Source of the DNA: Parvibaculum sp.
GTDB taxonomy: Bacteria; Pseudomonadota; Alphaproteobacteria; Parvibaculales; Parvibaculaceae
NCBI GenBank assembly: GCA_019635965.1
Contig: JAHBYK010000008.1
Span: 1-56,573 of the forward strand
Direction: 5' to 3'
Length of the DNA stretch: 56,573 nucleotides
Below the pieces are notes generated by a model that did no database searches, was not told the DNA's origin, and saw nothing but the letters and a program-made list of their open reading frames with translations. Made by a program: the position numbers and the translations under genes. Positions 48,129-56,573 of the stretch are shown piece by piece; the first letter of the stretch is position 1; every line of letters begins with the position of its first letter.

Positions 48129-49321
48129 CATTGACCTGCATCAAACGGGCTTTGGCCGCATCGGGCCTTCTTCTGGCTGTCTCGGCGCACGCCTTGCCTG
48201 CCAGCGCCGAGACCCAGGGCGTCAGCAGCAACGAAATAGTGGTCGGCACTCATCAGGACCTGTCAGGCCCGCTCACTTCATGGGGGGTGCCGGTTCGCAA
48301 TGGCCTCATCATGGCCTTCGACGAGATCAATGAAGCAGGTGGTATTCACGGCCGCAAGATCCGCCTTGTCGTGGAAGACACAGGCTACGATCCACGCCGC
48401 GCGGTGCTCGCCACACAGAAACTTATCAACCGCGATCGTGTGTTTGCGATCATCGCCGCACTGGGCTCGCCGACGGTCATCGCTTCCATGCCGCTTGCGC
48501 TCCGGCGCGGCGTGCCGGTGCTCTTTCCCTTCACGGCGGCCGATCAGACCTATGATCCCTACCATCCGCTGAAATTCGCCTCGAACATTCCCTATGTCCA
48601 CGCGATGCGGATCGGTACGCGCTATTTCATCGAGAAAGAAGGTGTTACGAAGATTGGACTTCTCTATCAGGACGATGAATTCGGGCTCAATGTGAAGCGC
48701 GGCGCGGAGCAGGAAGCCGAGGCACATGGCCTCAAGATCGTCGAAAGCACCACCTACAAGCGCGGTGCGACCGATTTCTCGAGTCAGATCGCGCGGTTGC
48801 GCGCAGCCGATGTCGAACTTGTCGTGCTTGGAACGGTGGTGCGAGAGACGATTGGCGCGCTGCAGGCGGCCCGCTCGCTGGGATGGAATCCGATCTTCCT
48901 TTGCTCTCAGGCCTGCTACACGCCCGAAGTTCATGACCTCGGCGGCGATACCGTGAATGGCGTATATGCCATTTCGCAGACACCGATCCCCTATCCCGAT
49001 GACCCGAACCCGAAAATCCGCGAGTGGGTGGAAAAGTACAACAAGCGCTTCAATCTCGTTGCCAATGTGCAGGCAGTGGGCGCCTACACGCTGGCACGCC
49101 TCTTCGCGGAGGCGCTGGAAAAGGCTGGCCCCGATCTCACAACGGAAAGTTTCGCTCAGGCGCTGGTCGATCTGGAACCGTGGGTCGATCCGGATCTCGG
49201 TGGCGTTCCGATCGACTTCACCGAAGGCGATCATCTCGGCACGAAGTCCGGTTTTCTCGCCCAGATCAAGGACGGCCGCTGGGTGACCTTGACTGAGGCC
49301 ATGTCGCTCGACGGCAGCTAG
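48125..49321 (+). CDS. ABC transporter substrate-binding protein (LivK-like)
   Basis: 398 aa with a signal peptide (cleavage near ASAE). A periplasmic-binding fold of the Leu/Ile/Val class: EIVVGTHQDLSGPLTSWG, NEAGGIHGRKIRLVVED. Final gene of the operon, coupled to the ligase gene. The ligand is unknown; the associated ligase suggests an organic acid. Confidence 0.92.
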   Translation: MTLTCIKRALAASGLLLAVSAHALPASAETQGVSSNEIVVGTHQDLSGPLTSWGVPVRNGLIMAFDEINEAGGIHGRKIRLVVEDTGYDPRRAVLATQKLINRDRVFAIIAALGSPTVIASMPLALRRGVPVLFPFTAADQTYDPYHPLKFASNIPYVHAMRIGTRYFIEKEGVTKIGLLYQDDEFGLNVKRGAEQEAEAHGLKIVESTTYKRGATDFSSQIARLRAADVELVVLGTVVRETIGALQAARSLGWNPIFLCSQACYTPEVHDLGGDTVNGVYAISQTPIPYPDDPNPKIREWVEKYNKRFNLVANVQAVGAYTLARLFAEALEKAGPDLTTESFAQALVDLEPWVDPDLGGVPIDFTEGDHLGTKSGFLAQIKDGRWVTLTEAMSLDGS

Positions 49322-49374
49322 AGCGGGCGGCTATAAAGTGGGCCATCGCCATTAAGCCACATTTCGAGGTTCCG

Positions 49375-50466
49375 ATGCTCACGACCGACAAGCTTGCCAC
49401 GCCACTTTCGCTCGCGCGCGGGCCAGCCATGAAGAACCGCTTCATGCTCGCGCCGCTCACCAATACGCAGAGCCATGCGGATGGCACGCTGTCGGATGAC
49501 GAGTTCCGCTGGCTCACCATGCGGGCGGAAGGCGGCTTCGGCCTGACCATGACCTGCGCCGCCCATGTGCAGGCGGGCGGGCAGGGATTTCCCGGCCAGC
49601 TCGGCATCTGGGACGACCGCCATCTCGAAGGCCTGACGCGCCTTGCTGCAGAAATCAATCGCCACGGCTCGGTCTCGTCCGTTCAGCTCCACCATGCGGG
49701 CATCCGCTCGCCGAAAGAGATCGTCAAGGACGTCGTTGGCCCCTCTGACGATGCCGATACCGGCGCTCGCGCCATGACGGATGCGGAGGTGGAAGCGGCG
49801 CGTGATGCTTTCATCGCGGCGGCAAAGCGCGCCGAAAAGGCTGGCTTTCACGGCGTCGAAGTTCATGGTGCTCATGGCTATCTTCTCGCGCAGTTCCTGT
49901 CTCCCGAAGTCAATCGGCGAAGCGGCCGCTATGGTGGTTCGCTTGAGAACCGCGCCCGCCTCACCTTCGAGGTGGTGGAGGGCATTCGTGCTGCTTGCGG
50001 ACCGGATTTTCAGCTTGGCATCCGCCTCTCGCCTGAGCGTTTCGGTCTGAAGCTCGCCGAAATCCGCGATGTGGCGGCTGAGCTGCTGACGCAGGCGAAA
50101 ATCGACTATCTCGACATGTCGCTCTGGGATGTGAAGAAGGAGCCGGTGGAAGAGGAGTTCCAGGGCCGCTCGCTGATGAGCGTGTTCACAGAACTGAAGC
50201 GCGGAAATGTCCGCCTCGGCGCAGCAGGAAAAATCATGGGCGCGCAGGATGCCGCCGAAGTGATCGAGGCCGGTTGCGACTTCGCGGTTATCGGCCGCGC
50301 CGCAATCCTGCGGCATGATTTTCCTCGACGTGCGCTTGCCGATCCCGCCTATGTCTCGCCGGCGCTGCCTGTCACCGAGCAGCATCTGCGTAATGAAGGG
50401 CTCGGCTCCGCCTTCGTTACTTACATGCGCGGCTGGAAGGGCTTTGTCGCGGATGAAGCGGCATGA
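49375..50466 (+). CDS. Old Yellow Enzyme-family flavin oxidoreductase
   Basis: 363 aa FMN TIM-barrel. HGVEVHGAHGYLLAQFLSP and RSGRYGGSLENRARL are family signatures; the usual QLxHAGR reads QLHHAGIRS here. Reduces activated C=C bonds, possibly enoyl or enone compounds. Convergent with the photolyase gene, 6 bases apart. Confidence 0.88.
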   Translation: MLTTDKLATPLSLARGPAMKNRFMLAPLTNTQSHADGTLSDDEFRWLTMRAEGGFGLTMTCAAHVQAGGQGFPGQLGIWDDRHLEGLTRLAAEINRHGSVSSVQLHHAGIRSPKEIVKDVVGPSDDADTGARAMTDAEVEAARDAFIAAAKRAEKAGFHGVEVHGAHGYLLAQFLSPEVNRRSGRYGGSLENRARLTFEVVEGIRAACGPDFQLGIRLSPERFGLKLAEIRDVAAELLTQAKIDYLDMSLWDVKKEPVEEEFQGRSLMSVFTELKRGNVRLGAAGKIMGAQDAAEVIEAGCDFAVIGRAAILRHDFPRRALADPAYVSPALPVTEQHLRNEGLGSAFVTYMRGWKGFVADEAA

Positions 50467-50472
50467 GCCGCT

Positions 50473-52008
50473 TCACAACTCGCCCTGGCGCATACGCGCC
50501 ATGATCGTTGCAGCATCTTCCATGATCCCCTCTCGCCGCTGGCGGCTCCATCCCGCCAGCGTGCGATAGGGCATGGCAAGGCGTGCATTCCCGGAAAGGC
50601 GGCTCTGATTGCGGATGAGAAAGGCCCAGTAGAGCGCGTTGAAGGGGCAGGGTGTCCGTCCTGGCCGGGCCTTTGGGTCATAGACACAACCGCCACAGAA
50701 ATCCGACATGCGATTGATATAGGCACCGGAAGCCGCATAGGGCTTTGAGGCAAGGAGACCACCATCGGCAAAGATCGCCATGCCATGGGTGTTCGGCAGT
50801 TCGACCCAATCGAAGGCGTCGGCATAGACAGCGAGATACCATTCCTCGATTTCCTTCGGCGCGATGCCGGAAAGGAGAGCGAAGTTCCCCGTCACCATCA
50901 GCCGCTGGATGTGGTGGGAATAGGCATGGCTTTGCGTCTGCCGCACGACATCGGAGATGCATCGCATTTTCGTTTCGCCCGTCCAGTAGAAATCCGGAAG
51001 TCTCTCGCGCGCATCGAGAAAATTCGTATCCGCATAGCCGGGCATCTTCAGCCAATAGATGCCGCGCACATATTCTCGCCAGCCAAGTACCTGACGTATG
51101 AAACCCTCCGCCGCATTGATCGGCACATCTCCCTCGCGCCACGCCGTTTCAGCCGAAAGACAGACTTCGCGCGGTGTCAGAAGGCCGATATTGAGCGAGG
51201 TTGAAATCAAAGAGTGAAAGAGAAAGGGCGCATCCGCGCGCATCGCATCCTGATAGTCCCCGAAAGAGGGAAGCACCTCCTTGATGAAGTGGGAAAGCGC
51301 GCGTCTGGCCTCCGCGCGCGTCACGGGCCAGCCGAAAGTTTCAAGCGAACCGAAATGGGATGGGAACTCGCGTTCCACAAGCATCATCACGTCGCGCGTT
51401 AGGGCATCCGGCTCAAATCGCAGGCGCTCCGGCGTAATCACAGATTTCGGCACGGGCTTCCGGTTGTCGGCGTCGAAGTTCCATTGTCCGCCGGCCGGCT
51501 CTCCGTCCTCCATCAAGAGACCCGTTTCGCGGCGCAGCTCACGATAGAAGAATTCCATGCGAAGGCCTTTCCGGCCATTCGCCCATCTCTCGAATCGCGA
51601 ATGGCTCGCGATGAACCGGGTGTCCTCGCGCATATCGAAATACGCTCCCGTGTCGCGCTGCCATGAGAGAAAAGCCTCTCGAAGCCGCCATTCCCCCGGC
51701 TCCGTCATGACGGCATGTGAAAGCCGATGCCGCTGCAAGGCGCGCGCGAGTTCGCCCGTCAGTAAACCGGTATTCTCCGGATCGTCGAGCCTGATGTAGT
51801 CGGTCTTGATGCCCTCATGCCTCAACTCCTCGGCGAAGTGGCGCATGGCAGATAGAATGAGAGCGATTTTCTGCTTGTGGTGGCGCACATAGGTGCCCTC
51901 CTCGCGCACTTCGGCGAGAAGAACGACGTCCCGGTCCTTGTCGAGTCCGTCGAGCGCGGAAATGCCGCGGGTCAACTGGTCTCCGAGAATAAGGCGCAGA
52001 GTGCCCAT
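50473..52008 (-). CDS. FeS-BCP (PhrB-like) cryptochrome/photolyase
   Basis: 511 aa. An alpha/beta N-terminal domain (LRLILGDQLTRGISAL) is followed by a FAD-binding helical domain with RQVLGWREYVRGIYW and QSHAYSHHIQRLMVTGN. Cysteines in MRCISDVV and FCGGCVYDPKARPGRTPCPF fit a [4Fe-4S] cluster, which marks prokaryotic (6-4) photolyases. Repairs UV lesions or signals light. Last of a four-gene operon. Confidence 0.9.
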   Translation of the reverse strand: MGTLRLILGDQLTRGISALDGLDKDRDVVLLAEVREEGTYVRHHKQKIALILSAMRHFAEELRHEGIKTDYIRLDDPENTGLLTGELARALQRHRLSHAVMTEPGEWRLREAFLSWQRDTGAYFDMREDTRFIASHSRFERWANGRKGLRMEFFYRELRRETGLLMEDGEPAGGQWNFDADNRKPVPKSVITPERLRFEPDALTRDVMMLVEREFPSHFGSLETFGWPVTRAEARRALSHFIKEVLPSFGDYQDAMRADAPFLFHSLISTSLNIGLLTPREVCLSAETAWREGDVPINAAEGFIRQVLGWREYVRGIYWLKMPGYADTNFLDARERLPDFYWTGETKMRCISDVVRQTQSHAYSHHIQRLMVTGNFALLSGIAPKEIEEWYLAVYADAFDWVELPNTHGMAIFADGGLLASKPYAASGAYINRMSDFCGGCVYDPKARPGRTPCPFNALYWAFLIRNQSRLSGNARLAMPYRTLAGWSRQRREGIMEDAATIMARMRQGEL

Positions 52009-52011
52009 GTC

Positions 52012-52173
52012 CTATGCGCTCCTGCGGCTTGCACGCAGGTCGCGCCTGCAGCGGTCCGAGCAGGTCTTCACGCTGTCCCAATCCTCGCGCCACTTCTTGC
52101 GCCATGAAAAAGCACGCCCGCAGGCTTCGCATATTTTCTCCGGAAGTTCTGATTTCTTGCGCATGCGCGGCAT
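52012..52173 (-). CDS. DUF2256 small zinc-finger protein
   Basis: 53 aa. ICEACGRAFSWRKKW and TCSDRCRRDL form a two-CxxC-type ribbon, the DUF2256 pattern, which is often found beside photolyase-like genes. An ATG three codons downstream is an alternative start. 3 bases before the photolyase start. Confidence 0.85.
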   Translation of the reverse strand: MPRMRKKSELPEKICEACGRAFSWRKKWREDWDSVKTCSDRCRRDLRASRRSA

Positions 52174-52177
52174 TGCG

Positions 52178-52558
52178 TCAGCCCTTCCGCGCCGCGAGTT
52201 TCTGCAGCCAGGGACGCAGCGGCAGAAACAGGCGATAGCCTATCGTTATCGCCCAGGAGAAAGGGGGGTATCTGAAGAGAATGCCAATGGGCCTGAGCGC
52301 AGGCAGCGCCACCCACAATTCGGCAAAGGCCGCCCCGCCCGATACGAGCGCTCCGTCCGCGCGCTTCACATGAAACCGCTTCATCGCCGTTTCACGTTCC
52401 GGCGCGCCGTCGCCGCCTGCATAGTCCGCCTTGCTTACATCGACCCAGTTGATGGCGCGGGCGCCCTCGCGCCGGCGATAGAAGTCGATTTCGCGGCGGC
52501 AAAGCGGGCAGGACCCATCGTAATAGACATCGCAGCTTCGATCTTCGTGTGGCGTCAC
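52178..52558 (-). CDS. DUF393 (DCC-family) thiol-disulfide protein
   Basis: 126 aa. The signature YYDGSCPLCRREIDFY carries the CxxC of the DCC family; function not established, possibly redox. GTG start overlapping the SDR stop (GTGA); a TTG one codon upstream is possible. Ends 4 bases before DUF2256. Confidence 0.85.
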   Translation of the reverse strand: MTPHEDRSCDVYYDGSCPLCRREIDFYRRREGARAINWVDVSKADYAGGDGAPERETAMKRFHVKRADGALVSGGAAFAELWVALPALRPIGILFRYPPFSWAITIGYRLFLPLRPWLQKLAARKG

Positions 52559-53283
52559 CAAGGTAATACCTCACCCTTGTAGTCGAGCAGAAGACCGTTC
52601 CGTTCAGGTCCAGCACCATCAATGACGGAGAGGAGATCGCGCGCGGCTGCTTGAGGCGAACGAATATCGAGACCGGATTTTTCGAAAGGTGCCGAGAGCG
52701 GGCTTTCGACCGTCCCGGGATGGAGCGCGAGACAGATCGCATCGCGCCGCCGCCGCGCCGTCTCGATGGCTGCTGTGTGGAGCAGCTGGTTGAGAGCGGC
52801 CTTGGAAGCACGGTAGCTGTACCAGCCGCCAAGCCGGTTATCGCCAATGCTGCCGACCTTCGCCGAGAGTGTCGCAAAAACGGACTTCCCCTGCGGGGCG
52901 AGCAGCGGCAGAAAATGCTTCATCAGAAGGGCTGGGCCGGCCGCGTTGATGGCAAAAGCATGAGCCATATGGGCAGGCGTGATCTGACGAAGGCTCTTTT
53001 CCGGGGTGAAGGCCTCATTGTGGAGAAATCCGGTCGCATCGAGAAACAGCCGCAGTCCGGCCCCACGTCCGGTGATGGCGCTCGCCGCCGTTTCGATGCT
53101 TGTTTCATCGAGAAGGTCGATGTGAAGAGCTCCACCGCGGGAGAGCCGGACGACCTCCCGGAACCGGCCACTCTCCTCCGCCAGTGCGGCGAGCGCGCCG
53201 CCAATGGCGCCGCCCGCCCCGGCGATCACGGCGATGCCGTCATCGGGGAACGAAGCAAGGCTGGGGGGTGAGCTTGCGGTCAT
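52555..53283 (-). CDS. Short-chain dehydrogenase/reductase
   Basis: 242 aa. NAD(P)-binding GAGGAIGGALA near the N-terminus and the catalytic YSYRASKAALN; the conserved Ser is in TLSAKVGSIG. Resembles C-factor (CsgA)-type SDRs that accompany photolyase genes. First gene of the operon. Substrate unknown. Confidence 0.88.
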   Translation of the reverse strand: MTASSPPSLASFPDDGIAVIAGAGGAIGGALAALAEESGRFREVVRLSRGGALHIDLLDETSIETAASAITGRGAGLRLFLDATGFLHNEAFTPEKSLRQITPAHMAHAFAINAAGPALLMKHFLPLLAPQGKSVFATLSAKVGSIGDNRLGGWYSYRASKAALNQLLHTAAIETARRRRDAICLALHPGTVESPLSAPFEKSGLDIRSPQAAARDLLSVIDGAGPERNGLLLDYKGEVLPW

Positions 53284-53356
53284 GGCGGCCCGTTGGAAGA
53301 CGCATTCTGAATCAGATACGTCTTTCGCCGTGCAGAGGTTCACTCGGCCGCTTGTC

Positions 53357-56300
53357 TCACCAGGTGTCGATGAAGCTTCGCGCCGCGCGCGGGCCGGCCG
53401 GCGGCAAGGATTTCATGCCACGCATCACCCAATGCCGCGTTTCCGCCGGGTCGATCACCGCGTCGATTTCGAGGAAGGAGGCCATGTTGGTGGCCTTGCC
53501 GTTCTCGTAATAGCGGTCGACCATCTTGCGGTAGAAGGCGTCGCGCTCCTCCGGGTCTTCGATGGCCTCCATCTCCCGGCGATAGCCGAGGCGCACGGCA
53601 CCTTCAAGCCCCATCCCGCCGAACTCACCTGTCGGCCAGGAGATGTTGAAGAAGGGCGCGTGAAAGCTTCCCGCCGTCATCGCCTGTGCGCCGAGACCAT
53701 AGCCCTTGCGGAGGACCACGGCGAATAGCGGTACGGACATGTTGGCGGCAGTCACGAACATGCGGCTCACATGGCGAACCTGCGCCGCCTTCTCGATCTC
53801 GGGGCCTACCATGAAGCCGGGCGTGTCGCAGAGAGAGAGGATCGGCAAGCCGAAGGCATCGCAAAGCTGCATGAAACGGGCCGCCTTGTCGGCGGCTTCC
53901 GCGTCGATCGCCCCGCCAAGATGGAAGGGATTGTTTGCCATCAGCCCCATTGGCCGGCCTTCCATGCGAATGAGCGCGGTCTTGATGCCGATGCCGAATT
54001 CCTTGCGCAGTTCGAGAACGGAGCCCGTATCCGCCACTGCTTCGATCACCTTGTCGATGTCATAGGCACGAAGGCGGTTCTCGGGTATCAGATGCCGCAG
54101 CATCCGCTGGTCGCTCGCCTCCCAGTTTTCGACAGGCCCCTGGAAATAGGAGAGATATTTCTTGCAGGCCTCGATCGCCTCTTCCTCGTCCTTCACGAAA
54201 ATGTCGATGACACCGTTCTTGCGGTGAACTTCCGCAGGGCCCACATCCTCCGGCGCATAGACGCCGAGGCCGCCACCCTCGATCATCGCGGGGCCGCCCA
54301 TGCCGATGTTGGAATCGGCCGTTGCAATGATGACGTCGCAGCAGCCGAGCAGCGCCGCATTGCCTGCAAAGCATCGCCCTGCGGTCATCCCCACCAGCGG
54401 CACCTTGCCGGAGAGCGTTGCAAATGTATGGAAGGTCGGTGTGTCGAGCCCGGCGACGCCCGCCGTATCCGTATCGCCCGGCCGACCGCCGCCGCCTTCG
54501 GCCAGCAGCACCACCGGCAGCTTCTGGTCCCGCGCGAGAAAGAGCATACGGTCCATTTTCTTGTGGTTCATCGCGCCTTGCGTACCGGCAAAGACGGTGA
54601 AGTCGTAACCCATGACGAGGGCTCGGGCTTTCTCCTCGCCAAAAAGAGAGGCATTCACCGTGCCTATGCCCGAAACGAGCCCATCCGCAGGGCTCATCTT
54701 CAGCAGTTCCTCCATCGAGCGGCGGCGCCGCTGGGCGGCAAGCGCCAGCGCACCATATTCGATGAAGCTGCCTTCATCGCAAAGATCGGCGATATTCTCC
54801 CGCACCGTGCGTTGATTACGCTTTCGCCGTCTTGCCACGGCGTCTGGTCTGTTCTCGTCGAGGCCGATTGCATGTCTGTCGATCACATGCTGCAGATCGG
54901 GACGGATGTAATCGAGGTCGATCGCTTCCGCTGCCTCTGCGGCGGTATCTCCTCCCGCGCCTTCCTCGATGAAGAGGATCGGTTCGCCTTCCATCAGCGT
55001 AGCATTCACAATGGCGGCGACCTTGCGCACAGTGCCGCCGAACGGTGCCGCAATCGTGTGCTCCATCTTCATGGCTTCAAGCACGGCGATCTGCTGGCCC
55101 TTGGCAACCATTGCGCCTTCTGCCACATCGACGGAAACCACCTTGCCCTGCATTGTCGAGGGAACGGGCATCGTACCTGCCGGACCGTCGACATGCCTTC
55201 TGACGGCATCTCCGGTGCCATTTCCACCTGAGAAAAAGCGCGATGGTGCGGCCTCCGCCTTCAGAAGTTCTGCGGCATGTTCCGCAATGAAGCCGGTATG
55301 AACCTCATTTGCCCGCACATCTGCACGCGCCATCAGCGTGCGCAGGAAGGAGAGATTGGTCGTCACACCCTCGATCTGGAACTCGCTGAGCGCCCGGCAT
55401 GCGCGGGCAACCGCTGAGGCATAGTCTGGCGCTGGCGAATAGGCGATGAGCTTCGCCAACAGGGAGTCGTAATTTGGGCTTGTGCGATAGCCCGCATAGC
55501 CGAATGTATCGACGCGGATGCCCGGCCCCGAAGGCGGCGTGAAGGCGGTGACAACGCCCCCTGTCGGAACGGCATCGCCCGCCTCGGTCATTCGCTCCAT
55601 ATTCACCCGGAGCTGGATCGCATGGCCGCGCGCGGCGGGGACTTCAGACAGGCCAACATCCTTGAGCGTTGCGCCGGCGGCGATGCGCAGTTGCGTCTTC
55701 ACGAGATCCACGCCCGTCACTTCTTCGGTAACGGTGTGCTCGACCTGAAGCCGCGGATTGGCTTCCATGAAGGCGATGGCGCCATCTGCGGCTTTTGCCT
55801 CCATATCGATCAGAAACTCGAAAGTGCCAAGGCCTTTGTAGTTCGCCGCGCCTGCAAGCGTCCTTGCAGCCTCGATGAGCCTTTTGCGGAGCCCTGCATC
55901 GAGCGTCGGGCTCGGTGCGATCTCGACCACCTTCTGGTTGCGCCGCTGCAGCGTGCATTCGCGCTCACCAAGATCGATGATATTCCGGCCGTCTCCGACG
56001 ATCTGGATTTCAATATGACGTGCCTTGCGGATGAGCTTCTCGACATAGATGTCGCCGCTGCCGAAGGCCGCCTGTGCTTCCGAGCGGCAGCGTTCATAGG
56101 CTTCAGGCAGATCCGCCGGGTTTGTCACCGCGCGCATGCCGCGCCCGCCGCCGCCCGCAAGGGCCTTCAACATCACGGCACCATGCGTCTCCATGAAAGC
56201 GCGCGCTTCCTCGAGGCTCGTCGCGCCATTCGTTCCCGGAAAAAGCGGCACACCGAGCCTTGCCGCCAGAGCGCGCGCCTCGGCCTTGTCGCCGAACAGG

Positions 56301-56573
56301 CGTAGCGCATCGGGCGAAGGGCCGACGAATGTGATCCCTTCCCTTATGCAGGATTCGGCGAAGGCTGCATTCTCGCTGAGGAATCCGTAGCCCGGATGGA
56401 TGGCATCGCAGCCGGCCTTCCTTGCCTCTGCCACGATCTGGCGAATGTCGAGATAGGCAGCGGCCCCTGTGCCGCTCAGTGGCAGCGCCTCATCGGCGGC
56501 ACGCACATGCAGCGACAGCGCATCGTCCTCTGCATAGACCGCAACGGTGCGCAGCCCCAGTTCCGCACCCGCG
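53357..56573 (-). CDS. Single-chain biotin carboxylase/BCCP/carboxyltransferase (partial)
   Basis: About 1071 visible aa, open at the right edge where only a short N-terminus is missing. Order: biotin carboxylase (HPGYGFLSENAAFAES; GGGGRGMR), biotinyl domain with VLEAMKMEHTIAAP near 55060-55085, then a carboxyltransferase with GLDTPTFHTFATLSGKV and DTPGFMVGPEIEKAA. BC-BCCP-CT in one chain of this size is the layout of long-chain acyl-CoA carboxylases, which carboxylate acyl-CoAs. Substrate is inferred from layout. Confidence 0.9.
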   Translation of the reverse strand, partial: AGAELGLRTVAVYAEDDALSLHVRAADEALPLSGTGAAAYLDIRQIVAEARKAGCDAIHPGYGFLSENAAFAESCIREGITFVGPSPDALRLFGDKAEARALAARLGVPLFPGTNGATSLEEARAFMETHGAVMLKALAGGGGRGMRAVTNPADLPEAYERCRSEAQAAFGSGDIYVEKLIRKARHIEIQIVGDGRNIIDLGERECTLQRRNQKVVEIAPSPTLDAGLRKRLIEAARTLAGAANYKGLGTFEFLIDMEAKAADGAIAFMEANPRLQVEHTVTEEVTGVDLVKTQLRIAAGATLKDVGLSEVPAARGHAIQLRVNMERMTEAGDAVPTGGVVTAFTPPSGPGIRVDTFGYAGYRTSPNYDSLLAKLIAYSPAPDYASAVARACRALSEFQIEGVTTNLSFLRTLMARADVRANEVHTGFIAEHAAELLKAEAAPSRFFSGGNGTGDAVRRHVDGPAGTMPVPSTMQGKVVSVDVAEGAMVAKGQQIAVLEAMKMEHTIAAPFGGTVRKVAAIVNATLMEGEPILFIEEGAGGDTAAEAAEAIDLDYIRPDLQHVIDRHAIGLDENRPDAVARRRKRNQRTVRENIADLCDEGSFIEYGALALAAQRRRRSMEELLKMSPADGLVSGIGTVNASLFGEEKARALVMGYDFTVFAGTQGAMNHKKMDRMLFLARDQKLPVVLLAEGGGGRPGDTDTAGVAGLDTPTFHTFATLSGKVPLVGMTAGRCFAGNAALLGCCDVIIATADSNIGMGGPAMIEGGGLGVYAPEDVGPAEVHRKNGVIDIFVKDEEEAIEACKKYLSYFQGPVENWEASDQRMLRHLIPENRLRAYDIDKVIEAVADTGSVLELRKEFGIGIKTALIRMEGRPMGLMANNPFHLGGAIDAEAADKAARFMQLCDAFGLPILSLCDTPGFMVGPEIEKAAQVRHVSRMFVTAANMSVPLFAVVLRKGYGLGAQAMTAGSFHAPFFNISWPTGEFGGMGLEGAVRLGYRREMEAIEDPEERDAFYRKMVDRYYENGKATNMASFLEIDAVIDPAETRHWVMRGMKSLPPAGPRAARSFIDTW

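Noticed and set aside
53771..55231. 486-aa open frame on the plus strand
   Set aside because: Antisense to the carboxylase; no recognisable domain.

Overview
Organism. The window (about 62% G+C by eye) looks like an alphaproteobacterial chromosome, probably Rhizobiales-like. The cmk-aroA-FYDLN-acid protein-tRNA-Ala order, the DUF5681/DUF3489/DUF2924 proteins and a single-chain acyl-CoA carboxylase all fit. A Parvibaculum-like genome is my best guess, but this is inference from gene content and memory.

Layout. (1) 1-2701 is core: cmk (partial) and aroA on the minus strand, a FYDLN-acid zinc-ribbon protein and tRNA-Ala(GGC) on the plus strand. (2) 2702-40199 is a layered genomic island. Its left part (2.9-18.7 kb) has a large serine recombinase with DUF2924 and DUF3489 partners on the minus strand and, facing away at the other end, a ParB-domain DNA methyltransferase plus a DUF5681 protein. 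Between these lies a defence-like block: SNF2 helicase, very large N6-adenine methyltransferase and DEAH helicase/Res-type nuclease in one operon, preceded by an XRE regulator and an ImmA/IrrE-type metalloprotease. (3) 18.8-20.4 kb holds a membrane protein, a lipoprotein and a gene remnant. (4) 20405-38966 is an 18.6-kb composite-transposon-like unit bounded by two 1281-bp IS3-family (IS407-like) copies in inverted orientation. It carries copper resistance (copAB, a cupredoxin, a second multicopper oxidase, Sco, PCuAC, DUF411 and thioredoxin-like proteins, CcdA, a c-type cytochrome), a merA relic, a CmtR-like sensor with an HMA-CDF metal transporter and lspA, a CYP152-type peroxygenase and a Ca2+/cation antiporter. 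(5) 38.95-40.1 kb holds the 5' part of an integrase-like gene cut by the IS, preceded by seven TTCCCTG repeats spaced about 11 or 21-22 bp apart. (6) 40200-56573 is core-like again: pyrC and an enoyl-CoA hydratase; a liv-type ABC transporter operon with an acyl-CoA ligase; an Old Yellow Enzyme homologue; a photolyase-DUF2256-DUF393-SDR operon; and a biotin carboxylase/carboxyltransferase fusion that runs off the right edge.

How the parts work together. The SNF2-methylase-Res operon is most likely a non-canonical type III-like restriction or anti-phage system, possibly controlled by the XRE/ImmA pair. The copper region combines oxidation of Cu(I), periplasmic sequestration, copper delivery to cytochrome oxidase and thiol-redox supply. 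The right-hand core genes suggest growth on fatty or other organic acids: uptake, CoA activation, beta-oxidation steps and long-chain acyl-CoA carboxylation.
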